Translations under genes and position numbers: made by a program
Notes under the pieces: model-generated
The model's database searches: none
Told to the model about the DNA's origin: nothing
Seen by the model: only the letters and a program-made list of their open reading frames with translations
From: Variovorax sp. OAS795
Lineage (GTDB): Bacteria > Pseudomonadota > Gammaproteobacteria > Burkholderiales > Burkholderiaceae_C
DNA: 64,000 nt
Direction: 5' to 3'
Assembly: GCF_040546685.1 (NCBI RefSeq)
Contig: NZ_JBEPOH010000001.1
Span: forward strand, 124,001-188,000
Part shown: positions 54,862 through 63,743 of the stretch, in pieces
Position numbering within the stretch: the stretch's first letter is position 1
How the letters are laid out: each line of letters starts with the position of its first letter

Positions 54862-55872
54862 ATGCCTCGTTCGTCGGCCACGAGCCTTTCCCGCCGAAAT
54901 TTCAACGCCTGGATGGCGGGCGCCGCTGCCGCTGCGGGTGCCGGGCATGCCGCCCTGTGGCCCCGCTCGGCCGGCGCCGCCGAGCCGCAACTGGTCTCCA
55001 GGCTGCGCATCGTCATTCCCGCCAACGAAGGCGGCGGCTGGGACCAGACCGGCCGTGCGCTCGGCGCGGCGCTCGTGGCTTCGGGCGCAGCCGGTGAGGT
55101 GGCTTACGAAAACATCGGCGGCAAGGGCGGCACCATCGGGCTGGCCAAGTACGTCGAAAAATACGACGCCGACCCCGACACCCTGCTGATGAGCGGCATG
55201 GTCATGGTCGGTGCGGTGGCGCTGCAGAAGCCCGCCGTCACCATGGCCCAGGTCGCACCGGTCGCGCGCCTCACCAGCGACTACGAAGTGGTGGCGGTCA
55301 AGGCCGATTCGCCCATCAAGACACCGAAGGACCTGATCGCCCAGTTGCGCGCCGATGCGGCCAAGACGGTCATCGCCGGCGGCTCGGCCGGGGGCGTGGA
55401 CCACATGTACGCCGGCATGCTGGCACGCGTGGCCGGCAACGCCGCCAACCTGGCCTACCAGCCCTACCCCGGCGGCGCGCAGGTGGTGGAGGCGCTCACC
55501 ACCGGCAAGGCGGTGGCGGGCATCTCGGGCTTCAGCGAATTCAGCGAGAGCCTGGCCAGCGGCAAGCTGCGCGCCATCGGCGTGTCGTCGAAGCGGCCGT
55601 TCCTGGGCATCCCCTCGGTGCGCGAGCAGGGCGTGGACGCCGACCTGGCCAACTGGCGCGGCGTGCTCACCGGCAAGAAGGTGCCGGCCGAACGCAAGGC
55701 CGTGCTGCTCGAAGCCGTGCACCGCGCCACCGCCGCCGATGTCTGGCAGAAGACCATCAAGCGCAACAACTGGGACGCGTACTGGATGGCGGGCAAGGAC
55801 TTCGAGAGCTTCCTCGAACTGGACCTGGCGATGGCCGGCCCGATGATCTACCTGCTCAAGCTGAAGGCCTGA
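54862..55872 (+). CDS. Tripartite tricarboxylate transporter receptor (TctC/Bug family), orphan
   Basis: A 336-residue periplasmic binding protein. The N-terminus contains SLSRRNFNAWMAGAAAAAGAG, a likely twin-arginine signal. The mature protein has the TctC fold: LRIVIPANEGGGWDQTGRALG, then GGKGGTIGLAKY, then IAGGSAGGVDHM and PYPGGAQVVEALTTGKAVAGIS. Bug proteins bind carboxylates. No tctA or tctB is adjacent, so it is an orphan receptor as often found in Comamonadaceae. It converges with the ArsR-type gene. Confidence 0.92.
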   Translation: MPRSSATSLSRRNFNAWMAGAAAAAGAGHAALWPRSAGAAEPQLVSRLRIVIPANEGGGWDQTGRALGAALVASGAAGEVAYENIGGKGGTIGLAKYVEKYDADPDTLLMSGMVMVGAVALQKPAVTMAQVAPVARLTSDYEVVAVKADSPIKTPKDLIAQLRADAAKTVIAGGSAGGVDHMYAGMLARVAGNAANLAYQPYPGGAQVVEALTTGKAVAGISGFSEFSESLASGKLRAIGVSSKRPFLGIPSVREQGVDADLANWRGVLTGKKVPAERKAVLLEAVHRATAADVWQKTIKRNNWDAYWMAGKDFESFLELDLAMAGPMIYLLKLKA

Positions 55873-55881
55873 CGGAGCTCT

Positions 55882-56595
55882 TCAGCCGAACAGCTCCGGC
55901 ATCTCGCGCTGCGCCTTGGGCGTGAGCGTCAGTTCACGGCCGTCGAGCGCCTGGCGCACCCAGCCGCGGCGCAGCGAGAGCTGGAGCCAGGCCGCGCCGA
56001 GCGCGCCGCCCAGGTGCGGGCGGCGCTCGCTCCAGTCGAGGCACGCGCAGGCAAAGCGCCTGCGCGAGCGCCGCACTGCATCCACGTCCACGCCCAGGCT
56101 CTCCAGTGCGATCGCGCCGCCGGGCGTGAGTTCGTACGAACCGCTCGCGAGGCCGCTGAGCCAGCCCTCTGCATGCAGCCGGTCGTGCAGCGCGACGCCG
56201 GCCGTGCCGGCCATGTGGTCGTAACAGGTGCGCGCGGTGCGCAGCCGGCTCGGCGTGCTGGGGCTGAACGCTGCGGTGCGCGGCGTGCCGGCCACCACCA
56301 TGAGGCTCTCGAGCGCGGCCGCGACGTGATCATTGGCCAGGCGGAAATAGCGGTGCTTGCCCTGCACCAGCAGCTCGACCAGCCGCTCTTCCTTCAGGCG
56401 CGCAAGGTGCGCGCTGGCGGTGGAAGCGGCCACCTCGGCCACGGCGGCCAGCTCGGTGGCGGTGCGCGCGTGGCCGTCCATCAAACAACTCAGCATGCGG
56501 GCGCGCGCTGGCTCGGCGATCGCACCGGCGAGGCGGGCCAGATGGAAATCGGCGTTCGATGAAGAGGATGGAGAGGATGGAGAGGACATGTCCAT
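55882..56595 (-). CDS. ArsR-type winged helix regulator
   Basis: A 237-residue protein. Residues about 15-95 form an ArsR-like HTH (ARLAGAIAEPARARMLSCLMDGHARTATELAAVAEVAASTASAHLARLKEERLVELL-type, shown in parts) and the C-terminal half is an additional domain containing RTCYDHMAGTAGVALHDRL and RRRFACACLDWSERRPHLGGALGAAW. This second part is typical of the YodB-neighbouring ArsR group with a C-terminal effector domain. The N-terminus MDMSSPSSPSSSSN is low complexity, encoded by a short GGATGGAGA tandem repeat. Divergent from the P450 gene 83 bases away, which it probably controls. Confidence 0.88.
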   Translation of the reverse strand: MDMSSPSSPSSSSNADFHLARLAGAIAEPARARMLSCLMDGHARTATELAAVAEVAASTASAHLARLKEERLVELLVQGKHRYFRLANDHVAAALESLMVVAGTPRTAAFSPSTPSRLRTARTCYDHMAGTAGVALHDRLHAEGWLSGLASGSYELTPGGAIALESLGVDVDAVRRSRRRFACACLDWSERRPHLGGALGAAWLQLSLRRGWVRQALDGRELTLTPKAQREMPELFG

Positions 56596-56678
56596 GCGCC
56601 GATGGTAAGACGCCGGCGCACGCCACACTTCGGCCGCGGACGAAGTGTCGCGGCAGCTTCGATTGCACACTGCAGGCC

Positions 56679-57851
56679 ATGAATCCGAGCCCTGCTTCCT
56701 CCGCCAACAGCCCTCTCGAACCGGTCGCAGCCGTCACGCACGCCGACCCCTATCCCTTCTATGCCGAACTCCGTGCGGGTCCGCCGCTGGTGTGGAACGA
56801 AACGCTGCGCGCATGGGTCGCAAGCCGCGCCGATGCCATCGGGTCGCTGCTGCTCGCCCACGGCGCGCTGCGCGTGAGGCCGGCCGCCGAGCCGGTGCCG
56901 CGCGCCATCGTGGGCAGCACGGCCGGCGAGGTGTTCGGCCATCTGGTGCGCATGAACGACTCCGCCGCGCACCAGGCGCACCGGCCCGCGCTGCAGCGCG
57001 CGTTGGCCGGGCTGGACCTCGAGGCGGTTCACTCGGCAGCCTTGCAGGTCGCGCGCAGCGTGGCGCCGGATCCCCTGTCCGATGCGCTGTTCTCGATGCC
57101 GGTGCGCGCGGTCGCCCATCTGCTCGGATTTGCCCCGGAATCGCTGGCGCAGGTGGACCGCTGGATGCGCGATTTCGTCGCCTGCCTGTCGCCGCTTTCC
57201 ACGGCCGGACAGCTGCAAGCCGCCAGCGTTGCAGCGGGCGAACTGATGGCGCGCTTCGAGGCCCTGGCCGGGGGTTCGCCACCGCGGCATGGCAGCCTGC
57301 TCGCGGCGGTGCTGGCCGAAAGCGGCGCCCGCAACGCCGTCTCGCGCTCGCTGCTCGCCAACCTCGTCGGCCTGCTCTCGCAGACCTGCGACGCGACCGC
57401 GGGCCTGCTGGGCAACAGCCTCATCGCGCTGATGCGCGAGCCTTCACTGCAAGGTGCGGCGCCGACGCGGGAGGGGTTGCTGTCGGTGGTCGAAGAAACC
57501 GCGCGCCACGACCCCTCGATACAGAACACGCGCCGCTTCGCGGTCGAACCCGTCGCCATCGCAGGCACTCGGCTGGGCGCGGGCGATGCGGTGCTGCTCG
57601 TGCTGGCGGCTGCGAACCGCGATCCGGCCTTCAACCCCGAGCCCGACCGCTTCATGCGCGCGCGTGCGCACCGGCGCATGCTGGGCTTCGGCCACGGCGT
57701 GCACGCCTGCCCGGGGCAGGCGCTGGCCTGCACCCTTGCCGCGGCCGGGCTGCAAGCCCTGCTGGACCGCGCACCCGATCTCGATGCGATGCGCGCACGC
57801 GGCTGGCACTACCGCCCCTCGGCCAACGCGCGCATCCCCGTCTTTCACTGA
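56679..57851 (+). CDS. Cytochrome P450
   Basis: A 390-residue soluble bacterial P450. The haem-binding loop is FGHGVHACPGQAL with Cys344 as ligand, ExxR is EETARH, and the I-helix reads LLSQTCDATAGLLGN, where the usual AGxDT is replaced by SQTCDAT. That change alters the oxygen-activation region and occurs in a recognisable subgroup. The substrate is unknown, and no ferredoxin or reductase gene is adjacent. Its end overlaps the convergent PNPOx-fold gene by seven bases. The start at 56679 is the ATG that begins the P450 alignment region; the frame above it overlaps the divergent regulator. Confidence 0.93.
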   Translation: MNPSPASSANSPLEPVAAVTHADPYPFYAELRAGPPLVWNETLRAWVASRADAIGSLLLAHGALRVRPAAEPVPRAIVGSTAGEVFGHLVRMNDSAAHQAHRPALQRALAGLDLEAVHSAALQVARSVAPDPLSDALFSMPVRAVAHLLGFAPESLAQVDRWMRDFVACLSPLSTAGQLQAASVAAGELMARFEALAGGSPPRHGSLLAAVLAESGARNAVSRSLLANLVGLLSQTCDATAGLLGNSLIALMREPSLQGAAPTREGLLSVVEETARHDPSIQNTRRFAVEPVAIAGTRLGAGDAVLLVLAAANRDPAFNPEPDRFMRARAHRRMLGFGHGVHACPGQALACTLAAAGLQALLDRAPDLDAMRARGWHYRPSANARIPVFH

Positions 57852-58813
57852 CGGGACCAGCGCCCCGTACCCGCCAGGTGCGGCGAGAGTTCGGCATCGC
57901 CCCAGCGCAGGGGCAGCGCGGCGGGCCGGCGCACGGCATGGTCGACATGCAGCCGCAGCAGCCGCTCGGCGCCTTCGAACAGGGCCAGCTCCGGACCGTC
58001 GAGCACGAGCTCGGCCGTGGCCGCCACGTGCAGCAGTTCGCCGCTGTCGAAGTCGATGAACAGCAGGCCCGCGCGCGGATGCGCGACCAGGTTGCCCAGC
58101 GTGTTGAAGAAGCGGTTGCCGTTGAAGTCCGGCACCGTGAGCACGCCGCCTTCGTCGACGCGAACGAAGCCCGGCAGGCCCCCGCGGTGCGACACATCGA
58201 CGCCGTGCGACCGGGCGTCGGCCGCATCGCCGGCCGCGGCTTCGTCGGGATACGCCGTGGCGATGAACAGCGTGTCCGCGCTGCCGATGAGCCGCTCGGC
58301 GGCCAGGTCGAGCGCTTCGAGCCGCTGCACCGGCGCACCGCCGTCGTTGCGCGGCGCCGCGAACACGGGCTCGCGCGCCTGGATGTAGCGCGGGCAGTTG
58401 CCGAAGCTCTGCTGAACCGCCACGGTGAAGCCGTCGGCGCCGAGCGACTCGACGGTGCCGTTCATCCGGTTGCGCCGCCGCGTGTGCGGCTCGATCCCGA
58501 GCAGGCCCAGCGAAGCGCCTTGCGCGAGTTGAGCGGCCAGCGGATCGCCGGCCGCCGGCAGCGCGTCGATGCGCAGGTGCGTGGCGTCGGGCGAATGCAC
58601 GAACCCGGGGGGCGCCGCGAGCACGCTGGCCCAGGGCTGCAGCTCGGCATCGAGGCTGCCGACCACGAGGAACGGCAGCTGGGTGAAAAACTCGCGGTGC
58701 TGGTCCGGCATGTGGTCGCGGATGACGCGCGGTCCCATGGCCTCCATGCGCTCGCGCCAACCGGTCTGGGCCTGCAGCGCGCGCTCGCCGGCGTGGAAGG
58801 GCGAGGCGATCAT
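57845..58813 (-). CDS. Pyridoxamine 5'-phosphate oxidase-fold flavoprotein
   Basis: A 322-residue protein with two split-barrel regions. The first has FTQLPFLVVGSLDAELQPWASVLAAPPGFVH; the second has ADTLFIATAYP, GGLPGFVRVDEGGVLTVPDFNGNRFFNTLGNLVAHPRAGLLFIDF, typical of PNPOx-like FMN proteins of the PPOX class. The ferredoxin-type reductase domain often fused to this family is missing. It is translationally coupled to the GST gene upstream (ATGA) and converges with the P450. It may reduce or detoxify a flavin-linked substrate. Confidence 0.85.
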   Translation of the reverse strand: MIASPFHAGERALQAQTGWRERMEAMGPRVIRDHMPDQHREFFTQLPFLVVGSLDAELQPWASVLAAPPGFVHSPDATHLRIDALPAAGDPLAAQLAQGASLGLLGIEPHTRRRNRMNGTVESLGADGFTVAVQQSFGNCPRYIQAREPVFAAPRNDGGAPVQRLEALDLAAERLIGSADTLFIATAYPDEAAAGDAADARSHGVDVSHRGGLPGFVRVDEGGVLTVPDFNGNRFFNTLGNLVAHPRAGLLFIDFDSGELLHVAATAELVLDGPELALFEGAERLLRLHVDHAVRRPAALPLRWGDAELSPHLAGTGRWSRQ

Positions 58814-59466
58814 GATGCCGTCGCCGTGCTGGCCGGGGCACGCACCATCGGCACGAAACCAGGCAGCGCTTCCACGCGCGCGAGCCAGGCACGCAACTGC
58901 GGATAGGGCTCGAGCGAGACGCTGCCTTCGGGCGCATGGGAAACGTAGGCGTAGTTCGCGATGTCGGCCAGCGTGGCCGACGGCCCGGCAAGGAAAGGCT
59001 GCTTCGCCAGGTGGATCTCCATCACCGCGAGCAGCGCATGCGATCGTGTGACGGTCTCGGCCGGATCGGCCGCCGAACCGAACAGCTTCATGACGCGGGC
59101 GGCCGCCGGCCCATAGGCCAGTGGACCCGCGGCCACCGAGAACCAGCGCTGCACGCGCGCCGCGCCCACCGGGTCGCGCGGCATCCAGCGTGCCGGATCG
59201 GCCGCGTAGCGTGCGTTGAGGTAGACCAGGATCGCGTTGGAATCGGCCAGCGTGACCTCGCCGTCCTCGATCACCGGCACCTGCCCGAACGGGTTTCGGG
59301 CGAGGAATTCGGGCGTGCGGTTCGCCCGCTGCTTCAGGTCGAGCTCGATGCTCTCGAACGGCAGGCCGAGCATCGAGAGGAACAGCCGCACCCGGTGCAC
59401 GTGGCCCGAGATGGCGCTGCCGTAGAGCTTGATCGGTTGGGTGGGAAGGCTGGCGACGGCGTTCAT
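58810..59466 (-). CDS. Glutathione S-transferase
   Basis: A 218-residue two-domain GST. The N-terminal thioredoxin fold reads PIKLYGSAISGHVHRVRLFLSML, with GQVPVIEDGEVTLADSNAILVYL carrying the cis-proline and glutathione contacts; an all-helical C-terminal domain follows (FLAGPSATLADIANYAYV). Probably conjugates or reduces electrophiles. Divergent from the LysR gene at 59585, with a GGAAT-N4-ATTCC palindrome between them. Confidence 0.93.
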   Translation of the reverse strand: MNAVASLPTQPIKLYGSAISGHVHRVRLFLSMLGLPFESIELDLKQRANRTPEFLARNPFGQVPVIEDGEVTLADSNAILVYLNARYAADPARWMPRDPVGAARVQRWFSVAAGPLAYGPAAARVMKLFGSAADPAETVTRSHALLAVMEIHLAKQPFLAGPSATLADIANYAYVSHAPEGSVSLEPYPQLRAWLARVEALPGFVPMVRAPASTATAS

Positions 59467-59533
59467 GGGGAATCCTTTTCTTTGCAATGGAGGGATGGCG
59501 TGGTTGCGATTCTTCTCTCTTGTGGTAATCGAA

Positions 59534-59547
59534 GGAATAGCCATTCC
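59534..59547. promoter_or_regulatory. Candidate LysR operator between the GST and LysR genes
   Basis: Perfect inverted repeat GGAAT-AGCC-ATTCC in the 118-base divergent spacer. Confidence 0.4.
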
Positions 59548-59584
59548 TGTATTTGACTGCTGCGTTTTCCGGTTTAATTGCGCC

Positions 59585-60475
59585 ATGGACCGCTTCAAAG
59601 CCATGCAGACCTTCGTGCAGATTGCCGAGCAGGGCAGCCTGACCCGTGCCGCCGAATCGATGGGCAGTTCGCTGCCCGCGGTGGTGCGTTCGCTGGCCGC
59701 GCTCGAGGCGCACCTGGGCGTGCGCCTCTTCCACCGCACCACGCGCCGCCTTTCCCTCACCGAGGAAGGCCGCCACTACCTGCCCAGCGCGCGCGAGGTG
59801 CTGCTGGCGGCCGACGCCGCGGACCGCGCGCTCAAGGCCGAAGCCCAGGAGCCGGCGGGCCAGCTCACCATCACCGCCCCGGTGCTGTTCGGCCACATGT
59901 ACGTGGCGCCCGCCATCACGCGCTTCATGAAGCGCTACGACAAGGTGCGCTGCAGCGTGCTGCTGTACGACCGCACGGTGAACCTGCTGGAGGAGAACAT
60001 CGACATCGGCATCCGCATCAGCCCGCTGCAGGATTCGTCGCTGGTGGCCCAGACGCTGGGCACCATCCGGCGCGTGGTGGCGGCGAGCCCCGACTTTCTC
60101 GCGCGCCATGGCACGCCGCGGCATCCGCGCGACCTGGCCGGCGCGCCGTGCGTGCGCGGCCGCATCGACGCGCCGCCGCAATGGCAGTTCCACGAAGGCG
60201 GCAAGACCGTGAGCGTGACGCCGAGCAACCGGCTCGAGTTCAACCACCTGGCGCCCGCCGTCGAGGCCTGCGCCGCGGGCATGGGCTTCGGCACCTTCTT
60301 CTCCTACCAGGTGCTGCCCTACGTGGCGCAGGGGCGGCTGGAACTGGTGCTCGAAGCGTTCGAGCCACCGCCGCGGCCGGTGAGCGTGATCTACCCCAAT
60401 GCGCGCCTGCTGCCGGCACGCACGCGGGCGTTCATCGACTGGATGAAGACCGAGTTCAGCGGCCTGCGGATGTAG
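59585..60475 (+). CDS. LysR-family transcriptional regulator
   Basis: A 296-residue LysR regulator: MDRFKAMQTFVQIAEQGSLTRAAESMGSSLPAVVRSLAALE, then LFHRTTRRLSLTEEGRHYLP, and a C-terminal co-inducer domain with VRCSVLLYDRTVNLLEENIDIGIRI. It is divergent from the GST-PNPOx operon and probably controls it. TTTAAT lies six bases before the ATG and no Shine-Dalgarno site is present. Confidence 0.93.
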   Translation: MDRFKAMQTFVQIAEQGSLTRAAESMGSSLPAVVRSLAALEAHLGVRLFHRTTRRLSLTEEGRHYLPSAREVLLAADAADRALKAEAQEPAGQLTITAPVLFGHMYVAPAITRFMKRYDKVRCSVLLYDRTVNLLEENIDIGIRISPLQDSSLVAQTLGTIRRVVAASPDFLARHGTPRHPRDLAGAPCVRGRIDAPPQWQFHEGGKTVSVTPSNRLEFNHLAPAVEACAAGMGFGTFFSYQVLPYVAQGRLELVLEAFEPPPRPVSVIYPNARLLPARTRAFIDWMKTEFSGLRM

Positions 60476-60567
60476 CGCGCCGGCCGCGGTTGCGCCGAAC
60501 TCCGGGGCGTTGTCCATCGGTTGAAGCGCGGGCGGCAGGCTATGCAGGCCTGCGCCAGAATGGCCGC

Positions 60568-61509
<942 letters not shown>

Positions 61510-61512
61510 ACC

Positions 61513-62349
61513 ATGGACACGACCACATCGACTTCACCCGGCACCACGCCGCCATCGCCATCGGTATGGCGCGCACCCGAACTGTCGCTGCGCTGGTGGC
61601 CGGTTTTCCTGCGCAACCTGCTGGTGTGGAAAAAGCTCGCGATCCCAAGCCTCATCGGCAACATCGCCGAGCCGCTGATCTGGCTCGTGGCCTTCGGCTA
61701 CGGCATGGGCGCGCTCGTCGGCGAAGTCTCGGTCAACGGCACGCGGGTGCCCTACATCCTGTTCCTGGCGAGCGGTTCGATCTGCATGAGCGCGATGAAC
61801 GCCGCGAGCTTCGAGGCGCTGTACTCGGCCTTCTCGCGCATGCACGTGCAGAAGACCTGGGACGGCATCATGAATGCGCCCGTGGGCCTGGACGACATCG
61901 TGCTGGCGGAGATGCTGTGGGCGGCGTTCAAGTCGATCTTCACCGTGACCGCGATCCTGTTCGTGATGCTCGGGCTGGGCATCAGCCACAGCCCGAAGCT
62001 CGTGGTCGCGTGGATGGTGCTGATCGGCGCCGGCATCACCTTCTCGTCCATCGCGCTGATCTTCAATGCGCTGGCGAAGGGGTATGACTTCTTCACCTAC
62101 TACTTCACGCTGTTCATGACGCCGATGATGTTCCTGAGCGGCGTGTTCTTTCCGCTGGAGCAGTTGCCCTCGGCCGTCCGGGCCGTGGCGGCCTGGCTGC
62201 CGTTGACCACCGCGGTGGCGCTGGTGAGGCCGCTGTTCATGGACCAGTGGCCGAAGGACTGGTGGCTGCACGCGGGTGTGTTGGCGGTCTATGCGATCGT
62301 GTCGTTCTGGATTGCGCTGGCCCTGACTCGGAAGAGGTTTCGGGGGTAG
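61513..62349 (+). CDS. ABC exporter permease, NodJ type
   Basis: A 278-residue permease with six helices. The conserved region IPSLIGNIAEPLIWLVAFGYGMGALVG and MTPMMFLSGVFFPLEQLP are those of NodJ/ABC-2 proteins. It forms a transporter with the preceding ATPase (three-base gap). The stop TAG lies inside a 15-bp tandem repeat. Confidence 0.93.
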   Translation: MDTTTSTSPGTTPPSPSVWRAPELSLRWWPVFLRNLLVWKKLAIPSLIGNIAEPLIWLVAFGYGMGALVGEVSVNGTRVPYILFLASGSICMSAMNAASFEALYSAFSRMHVQKTWDGIMNAPVGLDDIVLAEMLWAAFKSIFTVTAILFVMLGLGISHSPKLVVAWMVLIGAGITFSSIALIFNALAKGYDFFTYYFTLFMTPMMFLSGVFFPLEQLPSAVRAVAAWLPLTTAVALVRPLFMDQWPKDWWLHAGVLAVYAIVSFWIALALTRKRFRG

Positions 62350-62380
62350 CGGTTTTGGGGGTAGCGGTCTTTCGGGGGTT
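62336..62380 (+). repeat. Three imperfect 15-bp direct repeats at the end of the NodJ-type gene
   Basis: GGTTTCGGGGGTAGC, GGTTTTGGGGGTAGC and GGTCTTTCGGGGGTT follow each other; the first contains the stop codon of the permease gene. Confidence 0.8.
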
Positions 62381-62390
62381 CTTTTCTTTC

Positions 62391-62483
62391 CCGAGGCCGG
62401 GACTCGCCCCGGCGGGCGACTCACTTTCTTTTGGCGAAGCAAAAGAAAGTGAGTCCGCCGCCGGGCGGATATCCCGGCCTCGG
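62391..62483. repeat. 93-bp nested palindromic element
   Basis: Outer arms CCGAGGCCGGGA / TCCCGGCCTCGG and inner 16-base arms GACTCACTTTCTTTTG / CAAAAGAAAGTGAGTC around a GCGAAG loop. The inner palindrome is of a kind I associate with dispersed intergenic repeats in Comamonadaceae. Confidence 0.85.
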
Positions 62484-62496
62484 AAAGCAACCCCCA

Positions 62497-62532
62497 CAAG
62501 AACCCCGATAAGAACCCCGGTAAGAACCTCAA
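62497..62532 (+). repeat. Three imperfect 12-bp direct repeats
   Basis: CAAGAACCCCGA, TAAGAACCCCGG, TAAGAACCTCAA, directly behind the palindromic element. They are complementary in type to the GGGGGTTCTT of the left flank, so the whole array is mirror-like. Confidence 0.8.
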
Positions 62533-62541
62533 AAAATAAGG

Positions 62542-62573
62542 TTGCGCGCAATTGAATTGCACACTACAATTCA
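62542..62573 (+). promoter_or_regulatory. ohrR promoter with overlapping OhrR-type operators
   Basis: TTGCGC, 17 bases, TACAAT form a promoter. Within it are GCAATT-G-AATTGC (62548-62560) and TGAATTG-N7-CAATTCA (62553-62573), inverted repeats of the AATTG class bound by OhrR. The -10 ends seven bases before the ATG. Confidence 0.8.
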
Positions 62574-62577
62574 CCCC

Positions 62578-63030
62578 ATGCCAACCCAACACGCCTCGGA
62601 CGAAATGCTCAAGCTGGACAACCAGCTCTGCTTCGCCGTCTATTCCGCCTCGTTGGCCATGACCCGCCTCTACAAGCCCGTCCTGGAAAAGCTGCAGCTC
62701 ACCTACCCCCAATACCTCGTCATGCTCGCCCTCTGGGAGCAAGACGGCCCCACCGTCTCCGCACTCGGCGAACGCCTGTCGCTCGACTCCGGCACGCTCA
62801 CGCCGCTGCTCAAGCGGCTCGAGGCCAGCGGCTACGTGGCCCGGGTGCGCGACACGGCCGACGAGCGGCGCGTGCACATCACCCTCACAGCTGCCGGCCG
62901 CAAGCTCAAGACCCGCGCCGCCAACGTGCCCGAATGCCTGATGGCCGCGGCCCAGTGCTCGGTGCCCGAGCTGGTTTCGCTCACCCATCAGATCCAGGCC
63001 CTTCGCGACCGCATCAAGAAGGCGGCCTGA
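62578..63030 (+). CDS. ohrR: Organic hydroperoxide-sensing MarR-family repressor OhrR
   Basis: A 150-residue MarR-type repressor. The sensing cysteine is Cys18 in KLDNQLCFAVYSAS, and the winged helix is LTYPQYLVMLALWEQDGPTVSALGERLSLDSGTLTPLLKRLE. Oxidation of the cysteine by organic peroxide releases DNA. The operator-like palindromes overlap its own promoter, which suggests autorepression; ohr is 91 bases downstream. The predicted mRNA starts at or next to the ATG, so it may be leaderless. Confidence 0.96.
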   Translation: MPTQHASDEMLKLDNQLCFAVYSASLAMTRLYKPVLEKLQLTYPQYLVMLALWEQDGPTVSALGERLSLDSGTLTPLLKRLEASGYVARVRDTADERRVHITLTAAGRKLKTRAANVPECLMAAAQCSVPELVSLTHQIQALRDRIKKAA

Positions 63031-63121
63031 CCCGCTCGCCCAGTTTTCCCTCCGCTTCGATCGAGCAAAGAGCGAAGCAGTTTTTCACCCTCCCTCCTCC
63101 ATCACCACCAAAGGAATCACC

Positions 63122-63547
63122 ATGACCACCAAGCTCGACAAGGTTCTCTACACCGCTGAAGCCCACACCGTCGGCGGCCGCGACGGCGCTGGCAAGTCCA
63201 GTGACGGCGCCATCGACGTGAAGCTGAGCTCGCCCGGTTCGGGCAAGCCCGGCACCAACCCCGAGCAGCTGTTCGCGGTGGGCTATGCCGCCTGCTTCAT
63301 CGGCGCCATGAAGGCCGTCGGCCCGAAGATCGGCGTCAAGGTGCCCGAAGACGTGGCGATCGACTCGAAGGTGTCCCTCGGCCCGACGAACGGCGGCGCT
63401 GCCTATGGCATTTCCGTCCAGCTCGCGATCACGCTGCCCGGCCTGGATGCCGACCAGAAGCAGAAGCTGGTCGACACCGCCCACCAGGTGTGCCCATACT
63501 CGAACGCGACGCGCGGCAACATCGACGTCGAACTGACGATCGCCTGA
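63122..63547 (+). CDS. ohr: Organic hydroperoxide resistance protein
   Basis: A 141-residue OsmC-fold thiol peroxidase that reduces organic hydroperoxides with lipoyl thiols. The reactive cysteines are Cys58 in GYAACFIGAM and Cys124 in HQVCPYSNATRGN, with the LSSPGSG and TNPEQLFAVGYAAC regions typical of Ohr. AAGGAA precedes the ATG. It follows ohrR and ends at a strong terminator. Confidence 0.97.
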   Translation: MTTKLDKVLYTAEAHTVGGRDGAGKSSDGAIDVKLSSPGSGKPGTNPEQLFAVGYAACFIGAMKAVGPKIGVKVPEDVAIDSKVSLGPTNGGAAYGISVQLAITLPGLDADQKQKLVDTAHQVCPYSNATRGNIDVELTIA

Positions 63548-63578
63548 TCGATCCCGCGCCCGGCGCAAGATCGACAAG

Positions 63579-63613
63579 AAAGCGCCCCGGCCACGAGCCG
63601 GGGCGCTTTTTTT
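63579..63613 (+). terminator. Terminator of the ohrR-ohr unit
   Basis: AAAGCGCCCCGG-CCACGAG-CCGGGGCGCTTT, a perfect 12-bp stem followed by TTTT. Confidence 0.94.
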
Positions 63614-63743
63614 CGTCTGCGCCCCGTGTCTCACGGGTGACGCCGAAACGCCGCGCGCGATGGCGCCTTTCATCAAGCTTGGCTAACGTGGCCGCAGGAC
63701 GCATCATCGCAACCCGCCCCACCGTCGAAACCGAGACAACCCC

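Noticed and set aside
62336..62532. CRISPR array
   Set aside because: The repeats are directly adjacent without unique spacers of constant length, and no cas gene is present.
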